Below, piece after piece: positions 37,006 through 45,580 of a DNA stretch of 64,000 nt. Below the pieces are notes generated by a model. It searched no databases. It saw only the letters and a list, made by a program, of their open reading frames with translations, and was not told the origin of the DNA. This DNA comes from Aciduricibacillus chroicocephali (lineage in GTDB: Bacteria; Bacillota; Bacilli; Bacillales; Amphibacillaceae), in the NCBI RefSeq assembly GCF_030762805.1, contig NZ_CP129113.1, positions 1,130,001-1,194,000 of the forward strand, read 5' to 3'. Within the stretch, counting starts at the first letter, position 1. Each line of letters begins with the position of its first letter. A program made the translations under genes and the position numbers.

Positions 37006-37674
37006 ATGAAGAAAAGAATGTGCTTTGGTATCCTAATGGCACTTCTTTTTCTTCTTTGCCTTCCATTACATCCAACTCTAGCAAAAGATGCGAATGTGAA
37101 AGACTGCTTTGAAGGAAAAGGAGACTGCTCTCAATTAGGCGGTAAAGTTCCGTCTGAGAAAGGAAAACCAGAAAAGAACTCGGATGAAACAGGAAATCAG
37201 CAGGCTAAAAAAGATGTTGATTCTATTTCCCCTGGTACAAGTCTTGTGAAAATGTTCTTGGCTCTCATAGTTATACTTGTTCTTATATACGGAACTTTAA
37301 AGTTTTTAAGCAGTCGTACCCGTTCATTTCAACAAAATAGAACAATGCAGAATCTTGGGGGCATTTCAGTTGGTCAGAATAAATCTGTACAGCTTGTCCG
37401 AATTGGCAATAAACTGTATATGATTGGAGTAGGAGATAACGTTGAACTACTTCAGGAAATAGAGGATGAAGATGTAAGGCAAGAAATGTTGCGAGAAGTG
37501 AATGATTCAATAAGTGGTGGAGCAAGCGAAATGTTCTCAAATCTTTTCGCAAAAAGTCCAACTTCAAGCAAGAATAAACTGAAAATAAATTTCATAACTG
37601 AGCTCGATCGGCTGAAAGCAAATCGAAATAAGCTAATCAGAAAAAGGGAAGAAGAGGAAGAGCGCCATGAATGA
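37006..37674 (+). CDS. fliO: Flagellar export gate assembly protein FliO (FliZ)
   Basis: Helps assemble the FliP core. 222 aa. N-terminal signal-like segment (about residues 8-26), an extracytoplasmic linker with CFEGKGDC, a transmembrane helix at about 85-105 (MFLALIVILVLIYGTLKFL), then a FliO domain NLGGISVGQNKSVQLVRIGN and a basic tail. I chose ATG 37006; the upstream TTG at 36997 overlaps the SD. Its stop overlaps the fliP start. Confidence 0.94.
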   Translation: MKKRMCFGILMALLFLLCLPLHPTLAKDANVKDCFEGKGDCSQLGGKVPSEKGKPEKNSDETGNQQAKKDVDSISPGTSLVKMFLALIVILVLIYGTLKFLSSRTRSFQQNRTMQNLGGISVGQNKSVQLVRIGNKLYMIGVGDNVELLQEIEDEDVRQEMLREVNDSISGGASEMFSNLFAKSPTSSKNKLKINFITELDRLKANRNKLIRKREEEEERHE

Positions 37675-38335
37675 TGTGATGAATATGTTTTCCAATACTG
37701 ATCCATCTTCTGTCTCGACTTCTGTTAAACTTCTGCTGTTGCTTACAGTTCTTTCACTTGCTCCAAGCATTTTAATTTTAATGACTTGCTTTACAAGAAT
37801 TATTGTCGTTCTCTCATTTGTAAGAACTTCCTTAGCAACACAGCAGATGCCACCTAATCAGGTTCTCGTTGGAATAGCATTGTTTTTAACTTTTTTCATT
37901 ATGGCTCCGGTCTTTCATGACGTATATGATGATGCTTTGAAGCCACTGTTTGATGAAAAAATTACATTGGATGAGGCTTACGATAAGGCAAGTGTTCCAA
38001 TGAAGGATTTCATGGCCAAGCATACAAGACAGAAGGACCTTTCATTGTTCTTGAATTACGCAAAGATAGAAAAGCCTGAATCAGTAAAGGAAATACCGCT
38101 TACAGCACTTGTACCAGCCTATGCAATAAGTGAGTTGAAAACGGCCTTTCAAATGGGCTTTATGATATTCATACCATTTTTGATTATTGATATGGCAGTT
38201 GCGAGTATCCTTATGTCTATGGGGATGATGATGCTTCCGCCAGTCATGATTTCTTTACCTTTTAAAATTCTATTATTCGTTATGGTAGATGGATGGTATC
38301 TCATCACCCACTCCATACTGGATGGATTCCAATAA
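37667..38335 (+). CDS. fliP: Flagellar export gate protein FliP
   Basis: Pentameric core of the export pore. 222 aa. Membrane segments with LLLLTVLSLAPSILILMTCF, TRIIVVLSFVRTSLATQQMP, PPNQVLVGIALFLTFFIMAP and near the C terminus FMIFIPFLIIDMAVASILMS. No cleavable signal is obvious beyond the first hydrophobic helix. Overlaps fliO by 8 bases. Confidence 0.97.
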   Translation: MNDVMNMFSNTDPSSVSTSVKLLLLLTVLSLAPSILILMTCFTRIIVVLSFVRTSLATQQMPPNQVLVGIALFLTFFIMAPVFHDVYDDALKPLFDEKITLDEAYDKASVPMKDFMAKHTRQKDLSLFLNYAKIEKPESVKEIPLTALVPAYAISELKTAFQMGFMIFIPFLIIDMAVASILMSMGMMMLPPVMISLPFKILLFVMVDGWYLITHSILDGFQ

Positions 38336-38353
38336 TGAAAGAGGTGTATGCCA

Positions 38354-38623
38354 ATGAGTAGTGAATTTGTTCTATCCTTAGCCCAAAAAGGGGTCATGAC
38401 AATTTTGCTGATCACGGGGCCGCTACTCATTCTGGCGCTTGCCGTCGGTCTGCTTGTCAGCATATTTCAGGCGACAACCCAGATTCAGGAACAAACACTC
38501 GCGTTTGTCCCAAAAATTGTCGCTGTGCTCGCTGGGCTGGTCTTTTTCGGGCCATGGATGCTTTCAAAAATGATTGAATTCACGTCTTCCATTTACCAGA
38601 ATCTGAATCAGTTTGTAGGTTGA
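38354..38623 (+). CDS. fliQ: Flagellar export gate protein FliQ
   Basis: Small two-helix gate protein. 89 aa, exactly the Bacillus length. First helix LITGPLLILALAVGLLVS, then IFQATTQIQEQTLAFVPKI and the second helix VAVLAGLVFFGPWML. GAGGTG sits 7 bases before ATG 38354; the ATG at 38348 overlaps that site and is unlikely. Confidence 0.97.
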   Translation: MSSEFVLSLAQKGVMTILLITGPLLILALAVGLLVSIFQATTQIQEQTLAFVPKIVAVLAGLVFFGPWMLSKMIEFTSSIYQNLNQFVG

Positions 38624-38627
38624 GCCG

Positions 38628-39407
38628 ATGCTTCAAATGCTGAATCTATCAAGTTTACCGCTGTTTATGCTGGTACTGGTGCGGGTTTTGGCTTTTTTTG
38701 TAACACTGCCGCTTTTCTCGTACAGAACTTTATCAACACCATTTAAAATTGGTTTTGGATTCTTTCTGGCACTTATTATGGTGTCTACGATGGAAGCCCC
38801 AGAACTTGCATTTGATCTCCACTATTTGTTACTGATACTAAAGGAGATCTGCGTAGGACTTTTCACTGGACTTATTGCTTATATTATTTTGTCAGCAATT
38901 CAAATAGCAGGCGGTTTTATAGATTTTCAAATGGGCTTCGCTATTGCCAATGTAATTGATCCGCAGACAGGAGCACAAAGCCCGCTGACAGGTCAGTATT
39001 TCTATATTATTTCTTTGTTGTTTTTATTATCGGTTGATGCCCATCATTTGTTAATAGATGGAATCTATTATAGTTATCAGCTTATTCCAGCTGATAAACT
39101 CATTTCATTTGGACAACAGCCATTTGCAGATTTTGTAATCAATGTTTTTAGTCAAATGTTCTTAATAGCTTTTCAAATGTCATTGCCGATTGTTGGTTGT
39201 CTATTTTTAGTAGATTTGGCTCTTGGAATTATAGCAAAGACCGTACCCCAGATGAACGTTTTCGTTGTTGGGATGCCGCTAAAGATCTTTGTAAGTTTTG
39301 TCGCCATAGCCCTTTTCCTGACTTTGTACATTGGTTTGGCAAGAAGACTGTTTCATTATATGTTTGCGACACTTCATGGATTCATGCAATTGCTTGGAGG
39401 TGCCTGA
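38628..39407 (+). CDS. fliR: Flagellar export gate protein FliR
   Basis: Gate protein that completes the FliPQR pore. 259 aa, six or so membrane helices; conserved GGFIDFQMGFAIANVIDPQT and TGQYFYIISLLFLLSVDAHH, and GIIAKTVPQMNVFVVGMPLK near the C terminus. Starts 4 bases after fliQ and is followed directly by flhB. Confidence 0.97.
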   Translation: MLQMLNLSSLPLFMLVLVRVLAFFVTLPLFSYRTLSTPFKIGFGFFLALIMVSTMEAPELAFDLHYLLLILKEICVGLFTGLIAYIILSAIQIAGGFIDFQMGFAIANVIDPQTGAQSPLTGQYFYIISLLFLLSVDAHHLLIDGIYYSYQLIPADKLISFGQQPFADFVINVFSQMFLIAFQMSLPIVGCLFLVDLALGIIAKTVPQMNVFVVGMPLKIFVSFVAIALFLTLYIGLARRLFHYMFATLHGFMQLLGGA

Positions 39408-40490
39408 ATGATGCTCTTGCGTCTTGATCTGCAATTCTTTGCAGGAGAAAAAACGGAGAAAGCAACCCCGAAACGAAAACAGGATGAACGTAAAAAAGGT
39501 AAAGTGGCGAAAAGTCAGGATGTCAATACTGCCATATTGCTGCTTTTCTCTTTCCTTGGATTATTCGTTTTTGGTACCTTCATGAAAAATGGCATGCTTG
39601 ATATATACAGACAGAGTTTTACTGAATACATAAAATGGGATTTGACTTCAGGGAATTTGCAAAAGATGTTTCTCACTCAGTTGATTGAAGCAGCAAAGCT
39701 AGTTGCTCCTATTATGGGTGTAGCGCTTATTGCAGGAGTAGCATCGAATTTGATGCAAGTAGGTTTTCTGTTTACAACTGAATCTCTAAAGTTCGATCTG
39801 AAAAAAATTGACCCCATTTCAGGAGCTAAGCGAATTTTCTCTGTTCGGGCGATTGTTGAGCTGTTTAAATCATTATTCAAAATAGCATTTATCGGCACTA
39901 TAACTTTTTCAATCATATGGATGAATCGTGATGAAATGATGATGATGTCATTGAAGACAGTTTCATCAGCACTTGGTTTCTTTGGGCATATGGCACTGAC
40001 TATGGGGTTTGCAGCAACAATCGCACTTTTGTTCCTCGCTCTTCTTGATTATATTTATCAGCGCTTTGATTACGAAAAGAACTTGCGCATGTCCAAACAG
40101 GATATTAAAGATGAATATAAGAATATTGAAGGGAATCCGCTCATAAAGCAGAAAATCCGCGAGAAACAGCAACAAATGGCGATGAGACGGATGATGTCGG
40201 AAGTACCGAATGCCGATGTCGTCATCACGAACCCGACTCACTTCGCCATTGCCATTAAATATGATGAGGATAAAGCTTCTGCCCCTTATGTTGTTGCGAA
40301 GGGAGCGGATGAAGTCGCTCTTAGAATAAAAAATATCGCCAAGGCAAATGGGGTAATGACGGTTGAGAATCGTCCGCTTGCCAGATCACTATTTGCGGCA
40401 GTCGATATAGGTGACCTTATACCGGAAGAGTTCTTCCAGGCGGTTGCCGAGGTGCTCGCGTATGTATACCGGGTTGAGAAAAAAGCGTAA
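39408..40490 (+). CDS. flhB: Flagellar export switch protein FlhB
   Basis: Gate protein whose cytoplasmic tail sets substrate specificity. 360 aa. N-terminal DLQFFAGEKTEKATPKRKQD, four membrane helices, then the autocleavage site NPTH in DVVITNPTHFAIAIKYD (about residue 270) and IPEEFFQAVAEVLAYVYR. Interacts with FliK. The strong SD GGAGGTG overlaps the fliR end. ATG 39411 is an alternative start. Confidence 0.98.
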   Translation: MMLLRLDLQFFAGEKTEKATPKRKQDERKKGKVAKSQDVNTAILLLFSFLGLFVFGTFMKNGMLDIYRQSFTEYIKWDLTSGNLQKMFLTQLIEAAKLVAPIMGVALIAGVASNLMQVGFLFTTESLKFDLKKIDPISGAKRIFSVRAIVELFKSLFKIAFIGTITFSIIWMNRDEMMMMSLKTVSSALGFFGHMALTMGFAATIALLFLALLDYIYQRFDYEKNLRMSKQDIKDEYKNIEGNPLIKQKIREKQQQMAMRRMMSEVPNADVVITNPTHFAIAIKYDEDKASAPYVVAKGADEVALRIKNIAKANGVMTVENRPLARSLFAAVDIGDLIPEEFFQAVAEVLAYVYRVEKKA

Positions 40491-40508
40491 GCAAGAAGGA
40501 GAATTTTT

Positions 40509-42545
40509 ATGAAAGCACGAGATCTAGCAGTACTTATCGGTGTCATCCTAATAATTGTCATGCTCGTCGTCCCATTGCCGGGATGGCTATTGAGCATTCT
40601 GATCTTGTGCAACATTACGCTTGCCCTGATGGTTATTCTTGTGACGATGAACATGCAGGAGGCATTGCAATTCTCCATCTTTCCTTCGTTATTACTCGTT
40701 CTAACGCTGTTTCGTCTAGCTTTGAATGTCTCTACTACAAGATCTATCCTTTCAAATGGAGAAGCGGGCGGTGTAGTTGAGACATTTGGTACTTTTGTAA
40801 TTGGTGGCAACCCGCTCGTCGGTTTTGTAGTCTTCATTATATTGATCATTATTCAATTCATGGTCATTACAAAAGGTTCCGAACGTGTTTCGGAAGTAGC
40901 AGCACGTTTTACCCTCGATGCCATGCCGGGAAAACAGATGAGTATCGATGCGGATTTGAATGCAGGGCTTATATCTGAACAGCAGGCAAAGGAACGGCGT
41001 GAAAAAGTTGGCAATGAAGCAGACTTTTACGGTGCCATGGATGGTGCAAGTAAATTTGTAAAAGGGGATGCTATTGCCGGCATTATTATTGTAATCATAA
41101 ATATTATATTTGGTCTAATTATCGGTATGACTCAAATGGGAATGTCCTTTCAGGAAGCGATTGATACATTTATGCGTCTTACTGTAGGTGATGGCCTAGT
41201 GAGTCAAGTTCCAGCACTGCTAATTTCTACGGCAACGGGTATTATGGTAACACGTGTTGCGGCTACTGGAGGCAACTTGAGTGCAGATGTTATCGACCAA
41301 CTTTTCCAGTATCCCAAAATGTTATTTATCGCAGCAGGTACAATTTTCTTGCTGGGCCTTACACCAATTAACTTCTTCCTGACAACTTCTATTGCTGGAG
41401 TACTAGCGTTTGCTGGATATATATTGCTGCAACGCTCCAAAGTGGTCGAAGAGCCGGATGAAGAATTGGAAGAGGAGGTCGAATCTTCAGCAATGAAGTC
41501 TCCAGAAAATGTAATTAGCCTTCTGAATATGGATCCAATCGAATTTGAATTCGGCTATGCACTTATCCCGCTCGTTGATGCTGATCAAGGCGGAGATCTT
41601 CTGGACCGTGTCATTATGATAAGAAGGCAGCTTGCGATTGAACTCGGTATTGTCATCCCTGTCGTAAGGATTCGCGACAATATTCAGCTGAATCCAAACG
41701 AGTATAGGTTGAAGATCAAAGGGAATGAAGTCGCCGCCGGAGAACTTCTACTCGATCATTATTTAGCAATTACCCCAGGAGGGGAAGATGATTTTATTGA
41801 AGGAATTGATACGAAAGAACCAGCGTTCGGTTTACCTGCAAAGTGGATCACTGAGGAAGTGAAGGATGAGGCAGAGTTGTCGGGGTACACCGTTGTGGAT
41901 CCGCCATCTGTCGTTTCCACTCATCTTACCGAAACGATCAAACAACAGGCAGATGAATTGCTTGGACGCCAAGAAACTAAACAGCTTATCGATCACCTTC
42001 AAGAAAGCTATCCGATCCTTGTGGAGGAAGTTACACCAGACCCGCTTTCAGTGGGTGAAATTCAAAAAGTGTTGGCAAAATTGCTTAAAGAAGGTTTATC
42101 CATCCGAAACTTGCCGGTCATATTTGAAACACTTGCCGACTTTTCAAAAATGACAAATGACACAGACTTGTTGGCAGAATATGTTCGTCAATCTTTATCA
42201 GCTCAAATTACGAAGCAATATGCAAATAATGAGCATGCACTTAGTGTTGTTACGGTATCTGGAAAAGTGGAAAAGACGATTGCTGAGGGCATACAGCAGA
42301 CCGAACACGGCAACTATCTCTCACTTGATCCTGAAGTGCAACAGTCCATTTTGAAGTCTATCTCCGAAGAAACCGAAAAGCTAGCAATACGGGAAGAGAA
42401 TGCTGTGCTACTTTGTTCTCCGGCAGTTAGAATGTACATTAGACAACTAATTGAGAGATTCCTGCCAAATGTAGCAGTACTTTCCTACAATGAACTTGAA
42501 CCAGATGTACAGGTTCAAAGCGTTGGAGTGGTGAATATCGAATGA
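40509..42545 (+). CDS. flhA: Flagellar export gate protein FlhA
   Basis: Nonameric export gate and docking platform. 678 aa. N-terminal seven to eight membrane helices, with the FHIPEP-region sequence RFTLDAMPGKQMSIDADLNA (about 135-155); a short acidic linker (about 315-330); cytoplasmic domain from about 340 with EFGYALIPLVDADQGGDLLD and the C-terminal ENAVLLCSPAVRMYIRQLIE. Ribosome site AAGAAGGAGA. Confidence 0.98.
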   Translation: MKARDLAVLIGVILIIVMLVVPLPGWLLSILILCNITLALMVILVTMNMQEALQFSIFPSLLLVLTLFRLALNVSTTRSILSNGEAGGVVETFGTFVIGGNPLVGFVVFIILIIIQFMVITKGSERVSEVAARFTLDAMPGKQMSIDADLNAGLISEQQAKERREKVGNEADFYGAMDGASKFVKGDAIAGIIIVIINIIFGLIIGMTQMGMSFQEAIDTFMRLTVGDGLVSQVPALLISTATGIMVTRVAATGGNLSADVIDQLFQYPKMLFIAAGTIFLLGLTPINFFLTTSIAGVLAFAGYILLQRSKVVEEPDEELEEEVESSAMKSPENVISLLNMDPIEFEFGYALIPLVDADQGGDLLDRVIMIRRQLAIELGIVIPVVRIRDNIQLNPNEYRLKIKGNEVAAGELLLDHYLAITPGGEDDFIEGIDTKEPAFGLPAKWITEEVKDEAELSGYTVVDPPSVVSTHLTETIKQQADELLGRQETKQLIDHLQESYPILVEEVTPDPLSVGEIQKVLAKLLKEGLSIRNLPVIFETLADFSKMTNDTDLLAEYVRQSLSAQITKQYANNEHALSVVTVSGKVEKTIAEGIQQTEHGNYLSLDPEVQQSILKSISEETEKLAIREENAVLLCSPAVRMYIRQLIERFLPNVAVLSYNELEPDVQVQSVGVVNIE

Positions 42546-43663
42546 AAATAAAAAAATATACAGCACCAACAATGCCGGAAGCGATGCAGCAGATTCGAAA
42601 AGATCTCGGCAAAGATGCAGTCATTTTGAATTCAAGAGAAATCCGAAAAGGAGGTTTTCTGGGCTTGTTCAGCAAAAAACAGCTCGAAGTAGTTGCAGCT
42701 CTTGATCCTGATGCGATTGGGCCATCGGCTAAGTCGATAAAAAAATCAGAAGGTCAAAAAGTTGTTGAACAAATGAAGTTAAGACCAGAAAATGAAGAGC
42801 TTCTTGAAGAAATTCGGCAATTAAAAAAACTTGTTAAGAATGGCTACGTATCAAATAAAGAAGAGAAGCCGATTGAAGTTATAACGGCTTTAGATTTTTT
42901 GGTTGCTCAAAATATAAATAAAGATTTTGCTGAAGAAATCGTGCAGTATGCATTAAATAATTTGGATAAAAATGAAATAAAAGATCCTAATATGATTTCC
43001 CGGGCAATCATTAGTCAAATCGAAAGTATGCTTCGACCAATTCAATCAAAGCTTCAGAAAAAAAAGTATGGTCGAATAAATTATCTTGTCGGTCCAACTG
43101 GAGCTGGGAAGACAACAACTATTGCAAAACTCGCAGCAAAGGCAATGCTTGAGCAAAAGAAGAAAGTCGCATTTATTACAGGGGATACGTACAGAATCGC
43201 TGCAATTGATCAGCTCAAAACATATGCCAAGATCTTGGAAGCTCCAGTAAAGGTAGCTTATGAGCCTTCGGAATTCACAAAAGCAGCTATCGAACTGAAA
43301 GACTACGATATTATTTTTACAGATACGGCAGGCCGTAACTTTAAGGAAAATAAGTATATTACTGAAATCAAAAAAATAATTGAATATAATCCTTCAGCAA
43401 ACATCACGCTTGTCCTGCCTCTTACTGGGAAAAGTGAAGATCTTGACAATATTGCGAAGCAGTTCATGGATATACCGATAAACAGTATTTTGTTCACAAA
43501 GCTTGATGAAACAGCATCTTGTGGTTCTATATTTAATATTGTTTATGAATATGGCTGGCCTGTATCTCACATTGCAAATGGGCAGGATGTACCAGATGAC
43601 CTTTTTGAACCAACCGTTTCAGAAATCAGCAAACTTATAGCAGGTGGAATGAATAATGCATGA
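42542..43663 (+). CDS. flhF: Flagellar placement GTPase FlhF
   Basis: SRP-type GTPase that positions flagella. 373 aa. N-terminal basic B domain (KYTAPTMPEAMQQIRKDLGK), N domain, and G domain with GPTGAGKTTTIAKLAAKAM (about 184), DTYRIAAIDQL, DTAGRNFKENKY and FTKLDETASCGS. Overlaps flhA (ATGA) and flhG; FlhG stimulates its GTPase. Confidence 0.97.
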   Translation: MKIKKYTAPTMPEAMQQIRKDLGKDAVILNSREIRKGGFLGLFSKKQLEVVAALDPDAIGPSAKSIKKSEGQKVVEQMKLRPENEELLEEIRQLKKLVKNGYVSNKEEKPIEVITALDFLVAQNINKDFAEEIVQYALNNLDKNEIKDPNMISRAIISQIESMLRPIQSKLQKKKYGRINYLVGPTGAGKTTTIAKLAAKAMLEQKKKVAFITGDTYRIAAIDQLKTYAKILEAPVKVAYEPSEFTKAAIELKDYDIIFTDTAGRNFKENKYITEIKKIIEYNPSANITLVLPLTGKSEDLDNIAKQFMDIPINSILFTKLDETASCGSIFNIVYEYGWPVSHIANGQDVPDDLFEPTVSEISKLIAGGMNNA

Positions 43664-44534
43664 CCAGGCAGAGAATCTGCGAAAAAGAATTAAATCAAAA
43701 GAGGGAAATACTCGAACCATTTCCATTGTGAGCGGCAAGGGAGGCGTTGGCAAATCAAATTTTGCTTTGAATTTTGCTCTCGCCCTCATTCGACAAGGAA
43801 GGAAAGTCCTTGTGATCGATCTTGATATTGGAATGGGAAACATAGATGTCCTGCTTGGAAAACATTCTAATAGAAGCATTAATGATTTATTCGAAGCCGA
43901 TACAACAATTGATAAATTGGTTGAAGAGGGCCCTGAAGGGCTTCAGTATATTTCGGGTGGTTCCGGTCTTGGCAATTTATTTGAATTTAACGAACAGAGG
44001 CGCAATAAATTCTTCACCGAATTTGAGCAGCTTTCCGGTCATTATGATTTTGTTATATTTGACATGGGAGCAGGTGCTACGAAAGAGAGCATAGCCTTTA
44101 TTTTAGCCTCTGATGACTGTATTCTTATCTTAACACCTGAGCCTACAGCACTAACAGATGCATATGGAATGATTAAGCATATCATAAACAATTATGGAAA
44201 TATGCCGATAAATATAGTGATGAATCGATCCGTTTCCGATAAAATTGGGTATAAAGCTCTAAAAGGTTTGCAGGAAGTAGCTAAACAGTTTCTCGGTAGA
44301 GACCTTTTTGGGCTTGGTATCATGCCTGAGGATTCAACTGTTCAGAAGGCGGTTATGAAGCAAATGCCCTATCTGATTTATAAGGAAAATGCAGCGGTTT
44401 CCAATGCTGTCATTAAGATAGCCGCAACTTTTCTCGGTAAACCGTCAGAGGATAGCGGTTCCTTCTTGTCAAGATTGATGCAGCTTGTGAAACAGAGAGG
44501 TGGCGGATATGGAAATCAGAGTAGTCGTAATTGA
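43656..44534 (+). CDS. flhG: Flagellar number regulator FlhG (YlxH), MinD-like ATPase
   Basis: ParA/MinD-family ATPase that limits and patterns flagella and activates FlhF. 292 aa. N-terminal DQAENLRKR helix for FlhF, deviant Walker A SGKGGVGKSNF (Ser26-), DLDIGMGNIDVLLG, FDMGAGA and the C-terminal basic amphipathic helix around FLSRLMQLVKQR that would bind the membrane. Starts within the flhF end (8-base overlap). Confidence 0.97.
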   Translation: MHDQAENLRKRIKSKEGNTRTISIVSGKGGVGKSNFALNFALALIRQGRKVLVIDLDIGMGNIDVLLGKHSNRSINDLFEADTTIDKLVEEGPEGLQYISGGSGLGNLFEFNEQRRNKFFTEFEQLSGHYDFVIFDMGAGATKESIAFILASDDCILILTPEPTALTDAYGMIKHIINNYGNMPINIVMNRSVSDKIGYKALKGLQEVAKQFLGRDLFGLGIMPEDSTVQKAVMKQMPYLIYKENAAVSNAVIKIAATFLGKPSEDSGSFLSRLMQLVKQRGGGYGNQSSRN

Positions 44535-45579
44535 TGATTCAGCTTTTATGCGCAAGATGATTTCCGAAATGCTAGAAAGTGATTCTAGAATTAAAGTTGT
44601 AGCAACTGCCAGAAGTGGAAGAGACGGAATTGAGAAGATTAAGAAGTACCAGCCTCATGTTGCTACACTTGATGTTGAAATGCCAGTAATGGATGGCATT
44701 GAGGCTCTCGAGGAGATTATGGATTCAAACCCTCTGCCGATCATCATGCTATCAAGTGTTACAACTGCTGGGGCTGCAATGACAATGCGGGCAGTTCAAC
44801 TTGGTGCCATTGACTTTATCGCAAAACCTTCTGGTCCAATCTCATTGGATATTGACGAAATTAAAGATGAGCTGATAAAGAAAGTGATAGCCGCATCAAA
44901 TGCTCTTGTAATGAAAAAAGAAGCAAATGTGAAAGAAATTGAAAAACAAGAAAAGCCACTAAGAGCAGCACATTTTCACCAGCCTCATGCTAGGTCTGTC
45001 GTGGCTATAGGAACATCGACGGGTGGACCAAAGGCCCTGCTTCATGTCTTGAAGGGCATTCCTGCTGATTTTCCGGCACCTATTGTAATTGTTCAACATA
45101 TGCCACCTGGATTTACTAAATCTCTAGCTGAACGGCTAGATCACAGTACATCCATACATGTTAAAGAAGCTGAACACGGAGAAATTTTACAAAATGGTCA
45201 TGCGTATATTGCTCCGGGTGACTATCATTTGGAAATAAAACAAGTCGGAACAGCACTTGTTAATAATCTTAATCATGACAATAAGATAAATGGCCATAGA
45301 CCTTCAGTCGATGTACTGTTTGAATCCCTTGTAAATATAGGGAATGTGAACAAGCTTGCGGTTATTCTGACAGGAATGGGCAACGATGGGTCAAAAGGTA
45401 TACGCAGCATGAAAAGAACAGATCCTAAAACAATTGTAATTGCTGAAGATAAAGAAACTTCTGTTGTATACGGAATGCCTAAGGCAGCAGTTTTAACGAA
45501 CTGTGTTGACCATGTGGCAAAGTTACAGCAGATCAGCGAGATCATTTCAGGAGTGCTCAGGAAAAAAAGGGGGATTTAA
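44509..45579 (+). CDS. cheB: Chemotaxis protein-glutamate methylesterase CheB
   Basis: Demethylates chemoreceptors and deamidates Gln. 356 aa. N-terminal receiver: VVVIDDSAFMRKMISEML with phosphoacceptor Asp55 in TLDVEMPVMDG; linker; C-terminal esterase with Ser170 in GTSTGG, the His in IVQHMPPGFTKSLAERLD and Asp in GMGNDGSKG. I chose ATG 44509 (AGGTGG 5 bases upstream) over GTG 44500. cheA starts one base after its stop. Confidence 0.97.
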   Translation: MEIRVVVIDDSAFMRKMISEMLESDSRIKVVATARSGRDGIEKIKKYQPHVATLDVEMPVMDGIEALEEIMDSNPLPIIMLSSVTTAGAAMTMRAVQLGAIDFIAKPSGPISLDIDEIKDELIKKVIAASNALVMKKEANVKEIEKQEKPLRAAHFHQPHARSVVAIGTSTGGPKALLHVLKGIPADFPAPIVIVQHMPPGFTKSLAERLDHSTSIHVKEAEHGEILQNGHAYIAPGDYHLEIKQVGTALVNNLNHDNKINGHRPSVDVLFESLVNIGNVNKLAVILTGMGNDGSKGIRSMKRTDPKTIVIAEDKETSVVYGMPKAAVLTNCVDHVAKLQQISEIISGVLRKKRGI

Positions 45580-45580
45580 C